DNA of 20,298 nucleotides, taken from positions 1-20,298 of the IMG/VR virus record IMGVR_UViG_3300034789_000827; one strand, 5' to 3'. Below are positions 14,001 to 20,298 of this stretch, piece after piece. This DNA comes from a virus. The translations under genes and the position numbers were made by a program. Below the pieces are notes generated by a model, which did no database searches, was not told the DNA's origin, and saw nothing but the letters and a program-made list of their open reading frames with translations. Numbering within the stretch: the stretch's first letter is position 1; the number at the start of each line of letters is the position of its first letter.

Positions 14001-17000
14001 GAAGTTGCAGAATAATTTGATGGTGGTGCTACACTCTTTTTATCATATGGATTAACAGTATACTTCTCATAAGAAATTGAACTACTAACGAGTGGTTTAA
14101 AAGATGCATCACCAAACTTATGATTTGGTTCTTTTATTTTCATATGACCAATTTTCTTTCCACCTTGGAAAATATCAACTTTCTCGTTTATCTTGAAAGT
14201 TCCAGACTGCATGTCAATCTTAACCAATTTTGGAATAATATCGACTTGTTGACTATCTAAGAAGTGATAGTGCTTTGTCTCTGGTTTCAGACCATTTGCA
14301 AGGAAATATACTTCCCTAGAACGCATGAATGGATCTACTGTGCCAGTAACCTTAACATTTTCAACATAATCAAATTGTCTAGAAGGTCCTGTAAGTTTTG
14401 GTTTATATGTTGTTGTCTTCGTGGTAGTTGTGGTAACAAATGCTCTAGTTTTTCTCTCATTTCTACCTCTACCTTTTCTATAGGTTACATATTCAGTTTT
14501 CTTATCAACATCTGTATGAACATTTGCTTCTTGCACCCATTTAGCACCAGTAGATTCTGTTCTCTTATGATTAATGTAAATTGTACGAGTCCAATTATCA
14601 GATGGCGGGGTTAATTGAATACCACCAACATAAACAATGACGTTAAATGGATTTACATTTTCAACCGTAGTTGCTTGAACTTGATCTAACCAATCAACTT
14701 CTTTATATTTAAGTGTGAGCAAATCTCCAGTTTTCTGAATATTCTTGTCTGATAAAAGAAAATTTTGTTCCTCAATAGGATCATTTTCAATATCAACTGC
14801 AGCATCCCATGCAAGTTCTGCATCCATAGACCAGAACTCAACGGGCGAAATGCCCATATTTTGTTCTAAATTGATATCTAGTCTAGTGTATTTTGGATCT
14901 GCAAGAGATTTATCTTTAAAGTCGGAAACAATAAATCCTGACTTAAATCTATTCAATCCGTTAGCATCAGTAACTTCTACCGTAGCAGTGTTCAATTCAA
15001 GAAGACTCAAAGAAGTAACCTCTTCAAGATTTTCAATTCGTTCTTCAAGTTTTCCAATATCTCTCATTGTAAATCTTCTGTTATCTCTTAACAGAATTCC
15101 TGCATCTTTAGTAGGATTATAGAGATATGCTGGATATGCAATAAGAGCAATTTCCATTGCATCATCTGCAAGATCTGGTACTTGAGGATCTTCTGAAGGT
15201 TCTCCTTGAATAACTTTTACCTGACCAAGACGATTAATTGATACTAAGTCAACTCTAGGAAGATAGTAACTAAGACCAACTCTAGTGGTTTCATTAGGAG
15301 TAACAACAAATTTGTAATTTGTTGAGAACTCTCTTGCATCATAAGTAAATGGAGACATTGTTGCTGCTGATGCGTCAAAATCTCTTACTCTTGGTCTAAA
15401 GTCCAGAAGATCAGATACTCTGGTACCATTTACTACTGTTGGAATATCACTCTTATATCTGTCTGCAGTATAAGAATTGACTGTGAAGATATCTCCAGTA
15501 TTTGTTGAACCAGCACTTACTCTATATTGATTGTGAATAATTTGCAACTGCTTTGTCGGAATTGCAAATCCATCTCTTCTTCTAATACGCGAATAATCTA
15601 CAATTTGATTCGTATGTGCTTTATCAAGAACATAATTATCAGTTCTATCAATATAACTACCAGGCGTAGTTTCTTGAAGCACTAGACTTAAAGATGAACT
15701 CTTGAATGAAACTTCTTCACCAACTGCAAAATCATTATCATTGAGTGGTACATATGTAACAGTGGTTGCAGTTACTTCTACAACTTGACCAATTGCTCTA
15801 CTTGTTTGACCTACAATCTTTTCACCTATAATTGCATTTTGATTTAAAGCAAGACCAGTTGCAAAAGTTAAACTATCTAAAATAGGTGCTGCATCATTAG
15901 TTGATTCATATACTGCAACAAGGTTAACAACATCTGCAGTGTTCAGTGAAATCTCCTCATCTTCAATTCTTAATCCATAAAACTTACTTGTAGTCAAACC
16001 TGCAGTAGCTGGTGACTTTCCATTTGTTCTTGTAACATTAACAATATTACTCTTTACATAATTATTTGTTTTGTGAGTAACATCAGTTTTTCTTAAAGTT
16101 CCGATGACAACAACATTATTTTGACTTGCAGTCAGACCTTTAAATGTAACTTCAGTTGCACCATATGTAAACTGGTCAGAAGTTAAAGTCTCCGTATCTC
16201 CATTAGAATAATGAATAGAATATCTTTCAGCATCAAATGCTTCAAAGAATACACTAGTAATACCGACAGCACTTCCTAAGAAGTCTGTAACAGTAAGAGT
16301 CATTTCACCATTAGAGTTAGTAGACTTTCCACTAATCTGTCTTGTAATCAATAGTTCCGCATCTGATAAATCAACAGAAGCTACGGTAAATCTTGGAAGT
16401 TCTGAATAAAGACCAGATTGCTGAGAATTAAGAATTTTTGGAACCATCAGCGAGAAGTTTGATTCGCCGTTGCTTACACTTTTATTACAAATACCTGTAA
16501 CAGAATTATCTGGTGCTGTTAAAGTTAATGTATCTCCATTAGAATTAATTGAACTAATGACATTAAAATTTGGATCTGTTCCAGCTGCATTTTGATATTT
16601 TAAAATTGCACCAGTTTTAATTCCAGTTACGCCTGCAAAAAATCTTCCAGGAACTTTACCAGTATTACCACCAGTTACAAGTAATTTATCATTTTTACTA
16701 AAATCTGGTAAAGACTTTTCATACAAAATTGTATCTGCAATAAAGTCTTTTTGAATACTCGAATCGAGATTTGTTGAATTTTGATAAACAGACTTAATAT
16801 CTTCTATAGTAAACTCTTCAACTGCAGTTATACCAAAAGTATATTCTTCAATTTCATTAACAATGATTTGCTCACCCCTCTGGAAAACACCAGAAGTTTG
16901 TGTTAAACTCATACATAAAGGACTTCTCTTACTGTCAATATATCCTTTCGCACCACTAGATAGACCTCTCACATAAGAACCGAGAGGAATAACATTATTA

Positions 17001-18475
17001 TCATTTATGTCACTTGATACGTAAATATCAGTATATGTCTGAATATCAAAGAGATATAAATCCCAATCGGTTGTAGCACCTTCATATGCTGCGTCACTTA
17101 CACCATACCAGTAAACTCTACCTTCACCAATCTTTCTACCAGTTCCTGCATTATTTGTAGATGTATTTCTTCTTTCATCAAATAATTCAATTACATTATC
17201 ATAAGTATTTTGTCCTGCCTGTGTTCCAATAGAAATATATGGAACACCTGTAACATTATTAACTTTGAGAAGACTTCCCATTGAGAAGGGAACTCTAGTT
17301 TCTGGAATAGATTTAGTAGTTCTTGGTTTTGGAACATCAATAACAGTTGATCCAACTAAATCTACATCAAATCCTTTTACATATGCAGTTCCTGCAGAAA
17401 TTTTAACACACATCAAGTCCTCATTAGGACTATTTCCTTCATCAGTAAGTTGATTTTCCGCAAAAAGACCAGCACCACCAGTTTCATTATTTAAAGAATC
17501 TAAAACATCTACAGTAAAACTATCGACAGCATAGTTTCCGGATTCTTCAAAAGTTCTTTTTGCAAAGTAATCCTTAATAAAATTATATTGAGTTTTTGCT
17601 TCTAACTTTTTAATTTCACCATTATCAATTCTTACAAGTTCAATGAAGTTTGTATCATTATAATCCTGTAAATTTTTCTTAGTTAATCTAGTCTCAATTT
17701 TTAATCTATCAGCACCTGGTGCAGCAAAATTGGTATATCCTTTTGCATTATCATTCAGGGATGAATCTTGATCTGAATTAACTACCTGCTCTATGACCTC
17801 AAAACCAACTCTATATGATGGTTCATTATTATATAAATCTAGAACTATTTGTGCATCTGGAACATCGACAAAATATCCTCTTATAAAATAAACACCAGAA
17901 GCAACTCCTACAGCATATCCAATCTTTGAAGCATCGTTTGGAATCAAAGAAAGAATAGTATCTCCTGCATTTAAAGTTGTATTTCCATACGTGACATTTT
18001 CTTCAATAAGTAATACTTCAGAATCAGAAAAGAATTCAGTTTCACCATCTTCTGCTGATGAATCATACTTTACAAAGAGAGTAATTTCTTCCGCATCTTC
18101 ATTTGGTGGAAGAATATATCCGTTAATTGTGGCCGTTATATCAGTATCTTGACCTCTTACCCCAACACCTTTACCATCATTAGCATTAACAAGAGCATCA
18201 AGATAGATGCTAATATCTAGACCTAAATGAGTTTCATTTACTTTAATGGTAGTAAATTCATTATCACATGTAATTCCGCCAGGAATTACCATAGAACCTT
18301 CTTTGAACATGTGTGTTCCAAAAGATTCTACTTGACTTTGCAGAATAGATTGAAGACCCGTTAATTCTCTTGCCTGGACAGGATATCCAGGTTTGAAAAG
18401 AACCTTATAAAAATTATTATCCCTATCAAAATCATCATAATAAGGATTTACGTTTAAGTTAGTCTTCTGTGGCAT
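11099..18475 (-). CDS. Giant baseplate/tail structural protein (2458 aa) with DUF4815-like N-terminus
   Basis: By far the largest gene here. Residues 1 to about 560 (MPQKTNLNVNPYYDDFDRDN, VLFKPGYPVQARELTGLQSI, FKEGSMVIPGG) match the DUF4815 family of T4-like marine phages. A heptad-like segment lies near DIGKLEERIENLEEVTSLSL (roughly residue 1130). A very basic Thr-rich stretch (about 1331-1358), a conserved DPLAQSF motif (1633-1639) and a beta-rich domain follow. Two G-x-GY units begin at 1880 and 1925, and a calcium-type loop lies at 2380-2392. The gene follows gp8, where T4 has genes 9-12, so the protein probably contributes to the baseplate periphery or fibre network. I do not see clear gp9-gp12 sequences. 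The start lies 3 bases after the gp8 stop. The role is inferred from family and position. Confidence 0.88.
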   Translation of the reverse strand: MPQKTNLNVNPYYDDFDRDNNFYKVLFKPGYPVQARELTGLQSILQSQVESFGTHMFKEGSMVIPGGITCDNEFTTIKVNETHLGLDISIYLDALVNANDGKGVGVRGQDTDITATINGYILPPNEDAEEITLFVKYDSSAEDGETEFFSDSEVLLIEENVTYGNTTLNAGDTILSLIPNDASKIGYAVGVASGVYFIRGYFVDVPDAQIVLDLYNNEPSYRVGFEVIEQVVNSDQDSSLNDNAKGYTNFAAPGADRLKIETRLTKKNLQDYNDTNFIELVRIDNGEIKKLEAKTQYNFIKDYFAKRTFEESGNYAVDSFTVDVLDSLNNETGGAGLFAENQLTDEGNSPNEDLMCVKISAGTAYVKGFDVDLVGSTVIDVPKPRTTKSIPETRVPFSMGSLLKVNNVTGVPYISIGTQAGQNTYDNVIELFDERRNTSTNNAGTGRKIGEGRVYWYGVSDAAYEGATTDWDLYLFDIQTYTDIYVSSDINDNNVIPLGSYVRGLSSGAKGYIDSKRSPLCMSLTQTSGVFQRGEQIIVNEIEEYTFGITAVEEFTIEDIKSVYQNSTNLDSSIQKDFIADTILYEKSLPDFSKNDKLLVTGGNTGKVPGRFFAGVTGIKTGAILKYQNAAGTDPNFNVISSINSNGDTLTLTAPDNSVTGICNKSVSNGESNFSLMVPKILNSQQSGLYSELPRFTVASVDLSDAELLITRQISGKSTNSNGEMTLTVTDFLGSAVGITSVFFEAFDAERYSIHYSNGDTETLTSDQFTYGATEVTFKGLTASQNNVVVIGTLRKTDVTHKTNNYVKSNIVNVTRTNGKSPATAGLTTSKFYGLRIEDEEISLNTADVVNLVAVYESTNDAAPILDSLTFATGLALNQNAIIGEKIVGQTSRAIGQVVEVTATTVTYVPLNDNDFAVGEEVSFKSSSLSLVLQETTPGSYIDRTDNYVLDKAHTNQIVDYSRIRRRDGFAIPTKQLQIIHNQYRVSAGSTNTGDIFTVNSYTADRYKSDIPTVVNGTRVSDLLDFRPRVRDFDASAATMSPFTYDAREFSTNYKFVVTPNETTRVGLSYYLPRVDLVSINRLGQVKVIQGEPSEDPQVPDLADDAMEIALIAYPAYLYNPTKDAGILLRDNRRFTMRDIGKLEERIENLEEVTSLSLLELNTATVEVTDANGLNRFKSGFIVSDFKDKSLADPKYTRLDINLEQNMGISPVEFWSMDAELAWDAAVDIENDPIEEQNFLLSDKNIQKTGDLLTLKYKEVDWLDQVQATTVENVNPFNVIVYVGGIQLTPPSDNWTRTIYINHKRTESTGAKWVQEANVHTDVDKKTEYVTYRKGRGRNERKTRAFVTTTTTKTTTYKPKLTGPSRQFDYVENVKVTGTVDPFMRSREVYFLANGLKPETKHYHFLDSQQVDIIPKLVKIDMQSGTFKINEKVDIFQGGKKIGHMKIKEPNHKFGDASFKPLVSSSISYEKYTVNPYDKKSVAPPSNYSATSKIINFDLKKLANNEEFYGYIAKGCKIIGKTSGAVAKVKEFELISDNWGDIQACFHFRDPNKKPTPAVKVKSGTKTLKITAVPPGVTPLPGSTTKASEAIGTYSGSGTIITQEQTRVSVRNPPKPKAKKTNIEVTVKAPHRDPLAQSFRVDSNGIFLTSIDLFFAKKDPKKSLFVELRTVELGTPTNLLVQDFAQAELYPDQISTSDDASLPTTVKFKSPIYLEGDKEYAIVLLSPSSNKYEMWTAIMGEKTVQSAILPDTENIIVSKQYIGGSLFKSQNGTIWTPNQYQDLTFKIRKAEFVEKGTLLAYNSGIGPKGSNSSDLPKNPVELLPRKLKVRCSGSNADDTTNFTPGTMVGVTGNNDLYGFIERVGGGLVTGVNSGEIANPGIGYSASVSPDLVSLYTLTGKGSGATAKVTTNSSGEVTEINVLTSGEGYSVGDLLGITTANVQKGSGAIFAVNNIGVTSTLYLNNVQGEHFPIGVRLERFVTDYNVSSKTQGSANFVVENSSIIDEKFDGNVMKILQYNHAHHGANNDVEIVDVESDREKVKLTANLDINGTVVSVADTTPFATYEGISTAGGYAKIANEIIEYSGINNTSGNAGTLTIVTRAVDSTTQSAHTTDDFIQPYEVGGVNLRRINTTHDLPATYYTDENDNFDHYHLRFDRSTPYSSRDTGGSMLNFSGQKAVGGNSVGISQNYQFSSLVPQFNYITPGKDTKINALVRTISGTSAGGNEVSFIDQGYEPITINKVKHFDTPRLVASKVNEKEHLTSLPKNKSLTLRVDFSRGEDKNLSPVMDIQNATWILGRNKVNNPIDNYIMDARTNTIEHDPHSTVFVTRMTSIEQPATSLKVLIAACVQESADIRVLYRLHRADSAEIDQSFTPFPGYDNTKDTDGDGFGDQIIDVTKNSGRPDAKMSANDPETFSEYQFSVNNLEQFDGFSIKIVTSSTNESTPVKLKDFRCIALA
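11300..11338 (-). other. Asp-rich calcium-type loop in the giant protein
   Basis: Residues 2380-2392 read DNTKDTDGDGFGD, the DxDGDGxxD pattern of thrombospondin type-3 and related calcium loops. It lies about 70 residues from the C-terminus. Metal binding is predicted only. Confidence 0.5.
12689..12838 (-). repeat. G-x-GY repeat pair in the giant protein
   Basis: GIGYS starts at residue 1880 and GEGYS at residue 1925, 45 residues apart, each followed by a Gly/Ser-rich turn (GKGSGATA, QKGSGAIF). The spacing and motif match the repeats inserted in gp14. Confidence 0.65.
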
Positions 18476-18478
18476 TTT

Positions 18479-20038
18479 TTAGAATTCCAGTATAATTTTA
18501 ATGTCTTCTTTTTGTCTCAAATTCCTAGCAATACTAGGTCTATTATCAAGATAAATTAATTGCCCTGACCCTTTATTTATTTCAGAAACGGCCATGCCAT
18601 CTGTAAAATTAACACCAAGATTAATAAGTTTACTTCCTGTTGGATTCATAGTAATGCCAGAAAATCCAATAGATACAGAACCACTAAATCCAGATGATTG
18701 TCCAGTAATTTCATTGGCACTAGACTCAAATGCATAATTTCTACCATTAGTAGAAATGCCAACATAATCTTGATGATCTAGGGTAGTTTGATTGAAATAT
18801 AATGAACGGTCTTGTATATATTTAAGAACCTTTGTTTCATCATCATAGGAAGCAACATATCCATATGCTTTTCCTACATTATCAGCAAGAGTCTGTTCAA
18901 TTTTTTCTCCAATTTTAGGAGTTCCTGTAATATCTGAAAATTTTATAGAATTCAGTCCACTGAAAGTTGATCCTGCAAAAATATCATTTGTTCCTACTGC
19001 TGTCGGATTTTTTATAATAGAAACTTGTGCAAAACTTGTGTCAACAGGAAAGTCTTTAGTCGAATCGTCAAATCTAGCATAAACTAGAACTTTATCAGAA
19101 CCCAACTCTAAGTAGATATCATCACCATGTCCTCTAGCAGGAGGAATTATTGGCACTAGTTTTGCACTACTACCAGTCGTATCAGAGTTAATTGGACCAA
19201 GGTCTACAAGAGCATATGAATAATCTTTTCCACCTGCAGTAACTACAGTATTTGTAATTTTACCGCTTTCAACATCAATTCTAACTTTTCCACCAGTTCC
19301 ATCACCAATGATAGACATCTCCTGACTCAATCCACTAGCATAACCATCGCCAGATTTATCAATATAAACCGTTTTAATTTGATTGAGATTAACTTGCGAA
19401 TTTGCAGATTCTCTTATTGCCTGTATTTGAGTGTCAGATGTTGTTGTCCAATTACTTGGTAGTGTAATGTAATCTGTAGAGTCAAATTTAATAATATCAC
19501 TTGGAGAAACTGTAAACAGATATTTCCAAACATATCCATCACCACTAGTGCCAGCTTTAGTTGGTTCTAAATCTGTGAACGTTGGTTCATCTTCTGATAT
19601 ATTTCCTTTTGGGTTAGTGCCATTAGAACCATTCTCTATGCAAATGTAAACTCTAAAGTCAGAATTCATTACATAATAGTTTGCATCAAACAATCTTGCC
19701 GCATTACTTAAAGCGGAAGGAGATTTAATACTATAATCATCTCTATACATTTCATATCTATTTCCAGCAACCCAATTAACTCTTCTAACAATGCGCTTAA
19801 CATTTGCAGAAGATATTTTTTTTCCAAATAATACAACATCCCCAACATGTGCACTATTAGTTTGGTTATCTAATGGTGCTGGTGGTGAAGTATTCCAATC
19901 TGAAGTTCTACCATATCCAGTAATTGTTGGATTTGGTAAACCTACAGTAATATAATAAGAGTTGGAAGTATTTTCAACAGATTCGACAAAATTGCCCGAA
20001 TTTAGAATTCTAAATTGATCAGTGACAATAGCTGACAT
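18479..20038 (-). CDS. gp8: Baseplate wedge protein gp8
   Basis: A wedge subunit of the hexagonal baseplate. Remembered T4 gp8 landmarks appear in order: an N-terminal TDQFRILNSGNFVES corresponding to TSKFRTEKMLNFYNS, YYITVGLPNP corresponding to IYITFGRSEPW, IVRRVNWVAGNRYEMY corresponding to VIPRRDWGDTRY, GDGYVWKYLF (167-174) corresponding to GDGYVWEYLF, VSIIKNPTA corresponding to ISIITNPLE, and a C-terminus IYLDNRPSIARN...EDIKIILEF corresponding to IYMENRPPI...EEINILFTF. The length is 519 residues against 334 in T4; the excess includes a G-x-GY repeat region (about 230-281) and a module around 370-460. An exact late promoter lies just upstream, so gp8 heads its transcript; no Shine-Dalgarno is obvious in the short leader. 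Confidence 0.92.
   Translation of the reverse strand: MSAIVTDQFRILNSGNFVESVENTSNSYYITVGLPNPTITGYGRTSDWNTSPPAPLDNQTNSAHVGDVVLFGKKISSANVKRIVRRVNWVAGNRYEMYRDDYSIKSPSALSNAARLFDANYYVMNSDFRVYICIENGSNGTNPKGNISEDEPTFTDLEPTKAGTSGDGYVWKYLFTVSPSDIIKFDSTDYITLPSNWTTTSDTQIQAIRESANSQVNLNQIKTVYIDKSGDGYASGLSQEMSIIGDGTGGKVRIDVESGKITNTVVTAGGKDYSYALVDLGPINSDTTGSSAKLVPIIPPARGHGDDIYLELGSDKVLVYARFDDSTKDFPVDTSFAQVSIIKNPTAVGTNDIFAGSTFSGLNSIKFSDITGTPKIGEKIEQTLADNVGKAYGYVASYDDETKVLKYIQDRSLYFNQTTLDHQDYVGISTNGRNYAFESSANEITGQSSGFSGSVSIGFSGITMNPTGSKLINLGVNFTDGMAVSEINKGSGQLIYLDNRPSIARNLRQKEDIKIILEF
19196..19351 (-). repeat. G-x-GY type repeat region in gp8
   Basis: Residues 230-281 contain GDGYASGL and, about 40 residues later, GGKDYSYALVDLG, with a Gly-rich turn (GDGTGGKV) between. 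This resembles the repeat units in gp14 and the giant protein and lies in a part of gp8 that T4 lacks. Confidence 0.5.
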
Positions 20039-20057
20039 TGTTTATATGTTTTTTATA

Positions 20058-20065
20058 TATTTATA
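20058..20065 (-). promoter_or_regulatory. Exact T4-type late promoter TATAAATA upstream of gp8
   Basis: The minus strand reads TATAAATA in the 33-base gap between the upstream gene and gp8, ending about 20 bases before the gp8 ATG. The flanks are extremely AT-rich. The predicted leader is very short. Confidence 0.75.
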
Positions 20066-20071
20066 TGAGGT

Positions 20072-20298
20072 TTATAATATAGGATAACCAGAAGAATTTT
20101 CACTCGCATCAGGACCATTTGATGTCTTCCTTAATGCACCACTACTCTTAAATCCAAAATCTCTTCTTTGAATTGTTGGGAATGTAGATAATCCAGAATC
20201 AACTGTGAGTCCAGTTACTCCTATTGAAACTGGATTGGTTCTAGTCACTCCGTCAATAGCATTATATAATCTTCCCCAAGATAATTTACCTGCAGAAA
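20072..20298 (-). CDS. C-terminal end of an unassigned virion structural protein (partial)
   Basis: The last 74 residues of a protein whose start lies beyond the right end. The frame, open from codon 20296-20294 to TAA 20074-20072, reads SAGKLSWGRLYNAIDGVTRT and further on VTGLTVDSGLSTFPTIQRR, ending SSGYPIL. The LSWGRL and GLSTFPTIQRR phrases are familiar from T4-like cyanophage structural proteins encoded before gp8. By T4 order it would be gp7 or an upstream baseplate protein such as gp6, but the visible part does not settle which. It lies immediately upstream of the gp8 promoter. Confidence 0.75.
   Translation of the reverse strand, partial: SAGKLSWGRLYNAIDGVTRTNPVSIGVTGLTVDSGLSTFPTIQRRDFGFKSSGALRKTSNGPDASENSSGYPIL

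Noticed and set aside
1-20298. tRNA genes, CRISPR arrays, insertion sequences, riboswitches, photosynthesis or other host-derived genes
   Set aside because: None could be supported; almost all sequence is used by minus-strand structural genes and the gaps are under about 85 bases.

Overview
The window is a block of the late structural-gene module of a T4-like marine myovirus (tailed phage), most likely a cyanophage-type virus. Every supportable gene lies on the minus strand, so transcription runs from the right end (20298) to the left end (1). No plus-strand gene, tRNA, CRISPR array, insertion sequence or host gene was seen. The evidence is gene-order synteny with phage T4 (gp8, then gp13-gp14-gp15-gp16-gp17-gp18), end-to-end similarity to remembered T4 proteins, exact TATAAATA late-promoter boxes, AT-rich DNA, and proteins typical of marine T4-like phages. 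The exact host cannot be told from this window.

Layout in transcription order: (1) the C-terminal end of an unassigned structural protein (20298-20072); (2) a late promoter and gp8, baseplate wedge (20038-18479); (3) a giant 2458-residue baseplate/tail structural protein with a DUF4815-like N-terminus (18475-11099), lying where T4 carries genes 9-12; (4) two small genes of 74 and 59 codons, the second ending inside another late promoter; (5) a 75-residue protein and a 569-residue fibre-like protein that share the C-terminal residues GGVF; (6) a small coiled-coil protein; (7) neck proteins gp13 and gp14, with gp14 enlarged by a repeat insertion; (8) tail-sheath stabiliser gp15; (9) small terminase gp16; (10) an 852-residue basic, cysteine-containing mosaic protein and a 54-residue protein, both inserted between the small and large terminase genes; (11) large terminase gp17; (12) a 70-residue zinc-ribbon protein; (13) a hairpin, a late-type promoter and the start of the tail-sheath gene gp18, which runs off the left end.

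The genes are packed head to tail. Most junctions are TAATG or ATGA overlaps, or gaps of a few bases, so they probably form polycistronic late transcripts with coupled translation. Together they build the baseplate (gp8, giant protein), fibres (569-residue protein), neck (gp13, gp14), tail terminator (gp15), tail sheath (gp18) and the DNA-packaging motor (gp16, gp17).

The most unusual element is the 852-residue protein. It looks like a string of small basic modules separated by four copies of a [YF]-S-[DN]-W-R-x-D motif, three of them followed at once by an L-x-E tripeptide resembling the cleavage site of T4 prohead protease gp21. The 54-residue protein next to it begins MKTFSQFKEQ, much like the capsid-targeting N-terminus of T4 internal proteins. 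I infer a candidate system of internal head proteins, possibly a processed and packaged polyprotein, embedded in the terminase operon. This is a hypothesis from sequence pattern alone.
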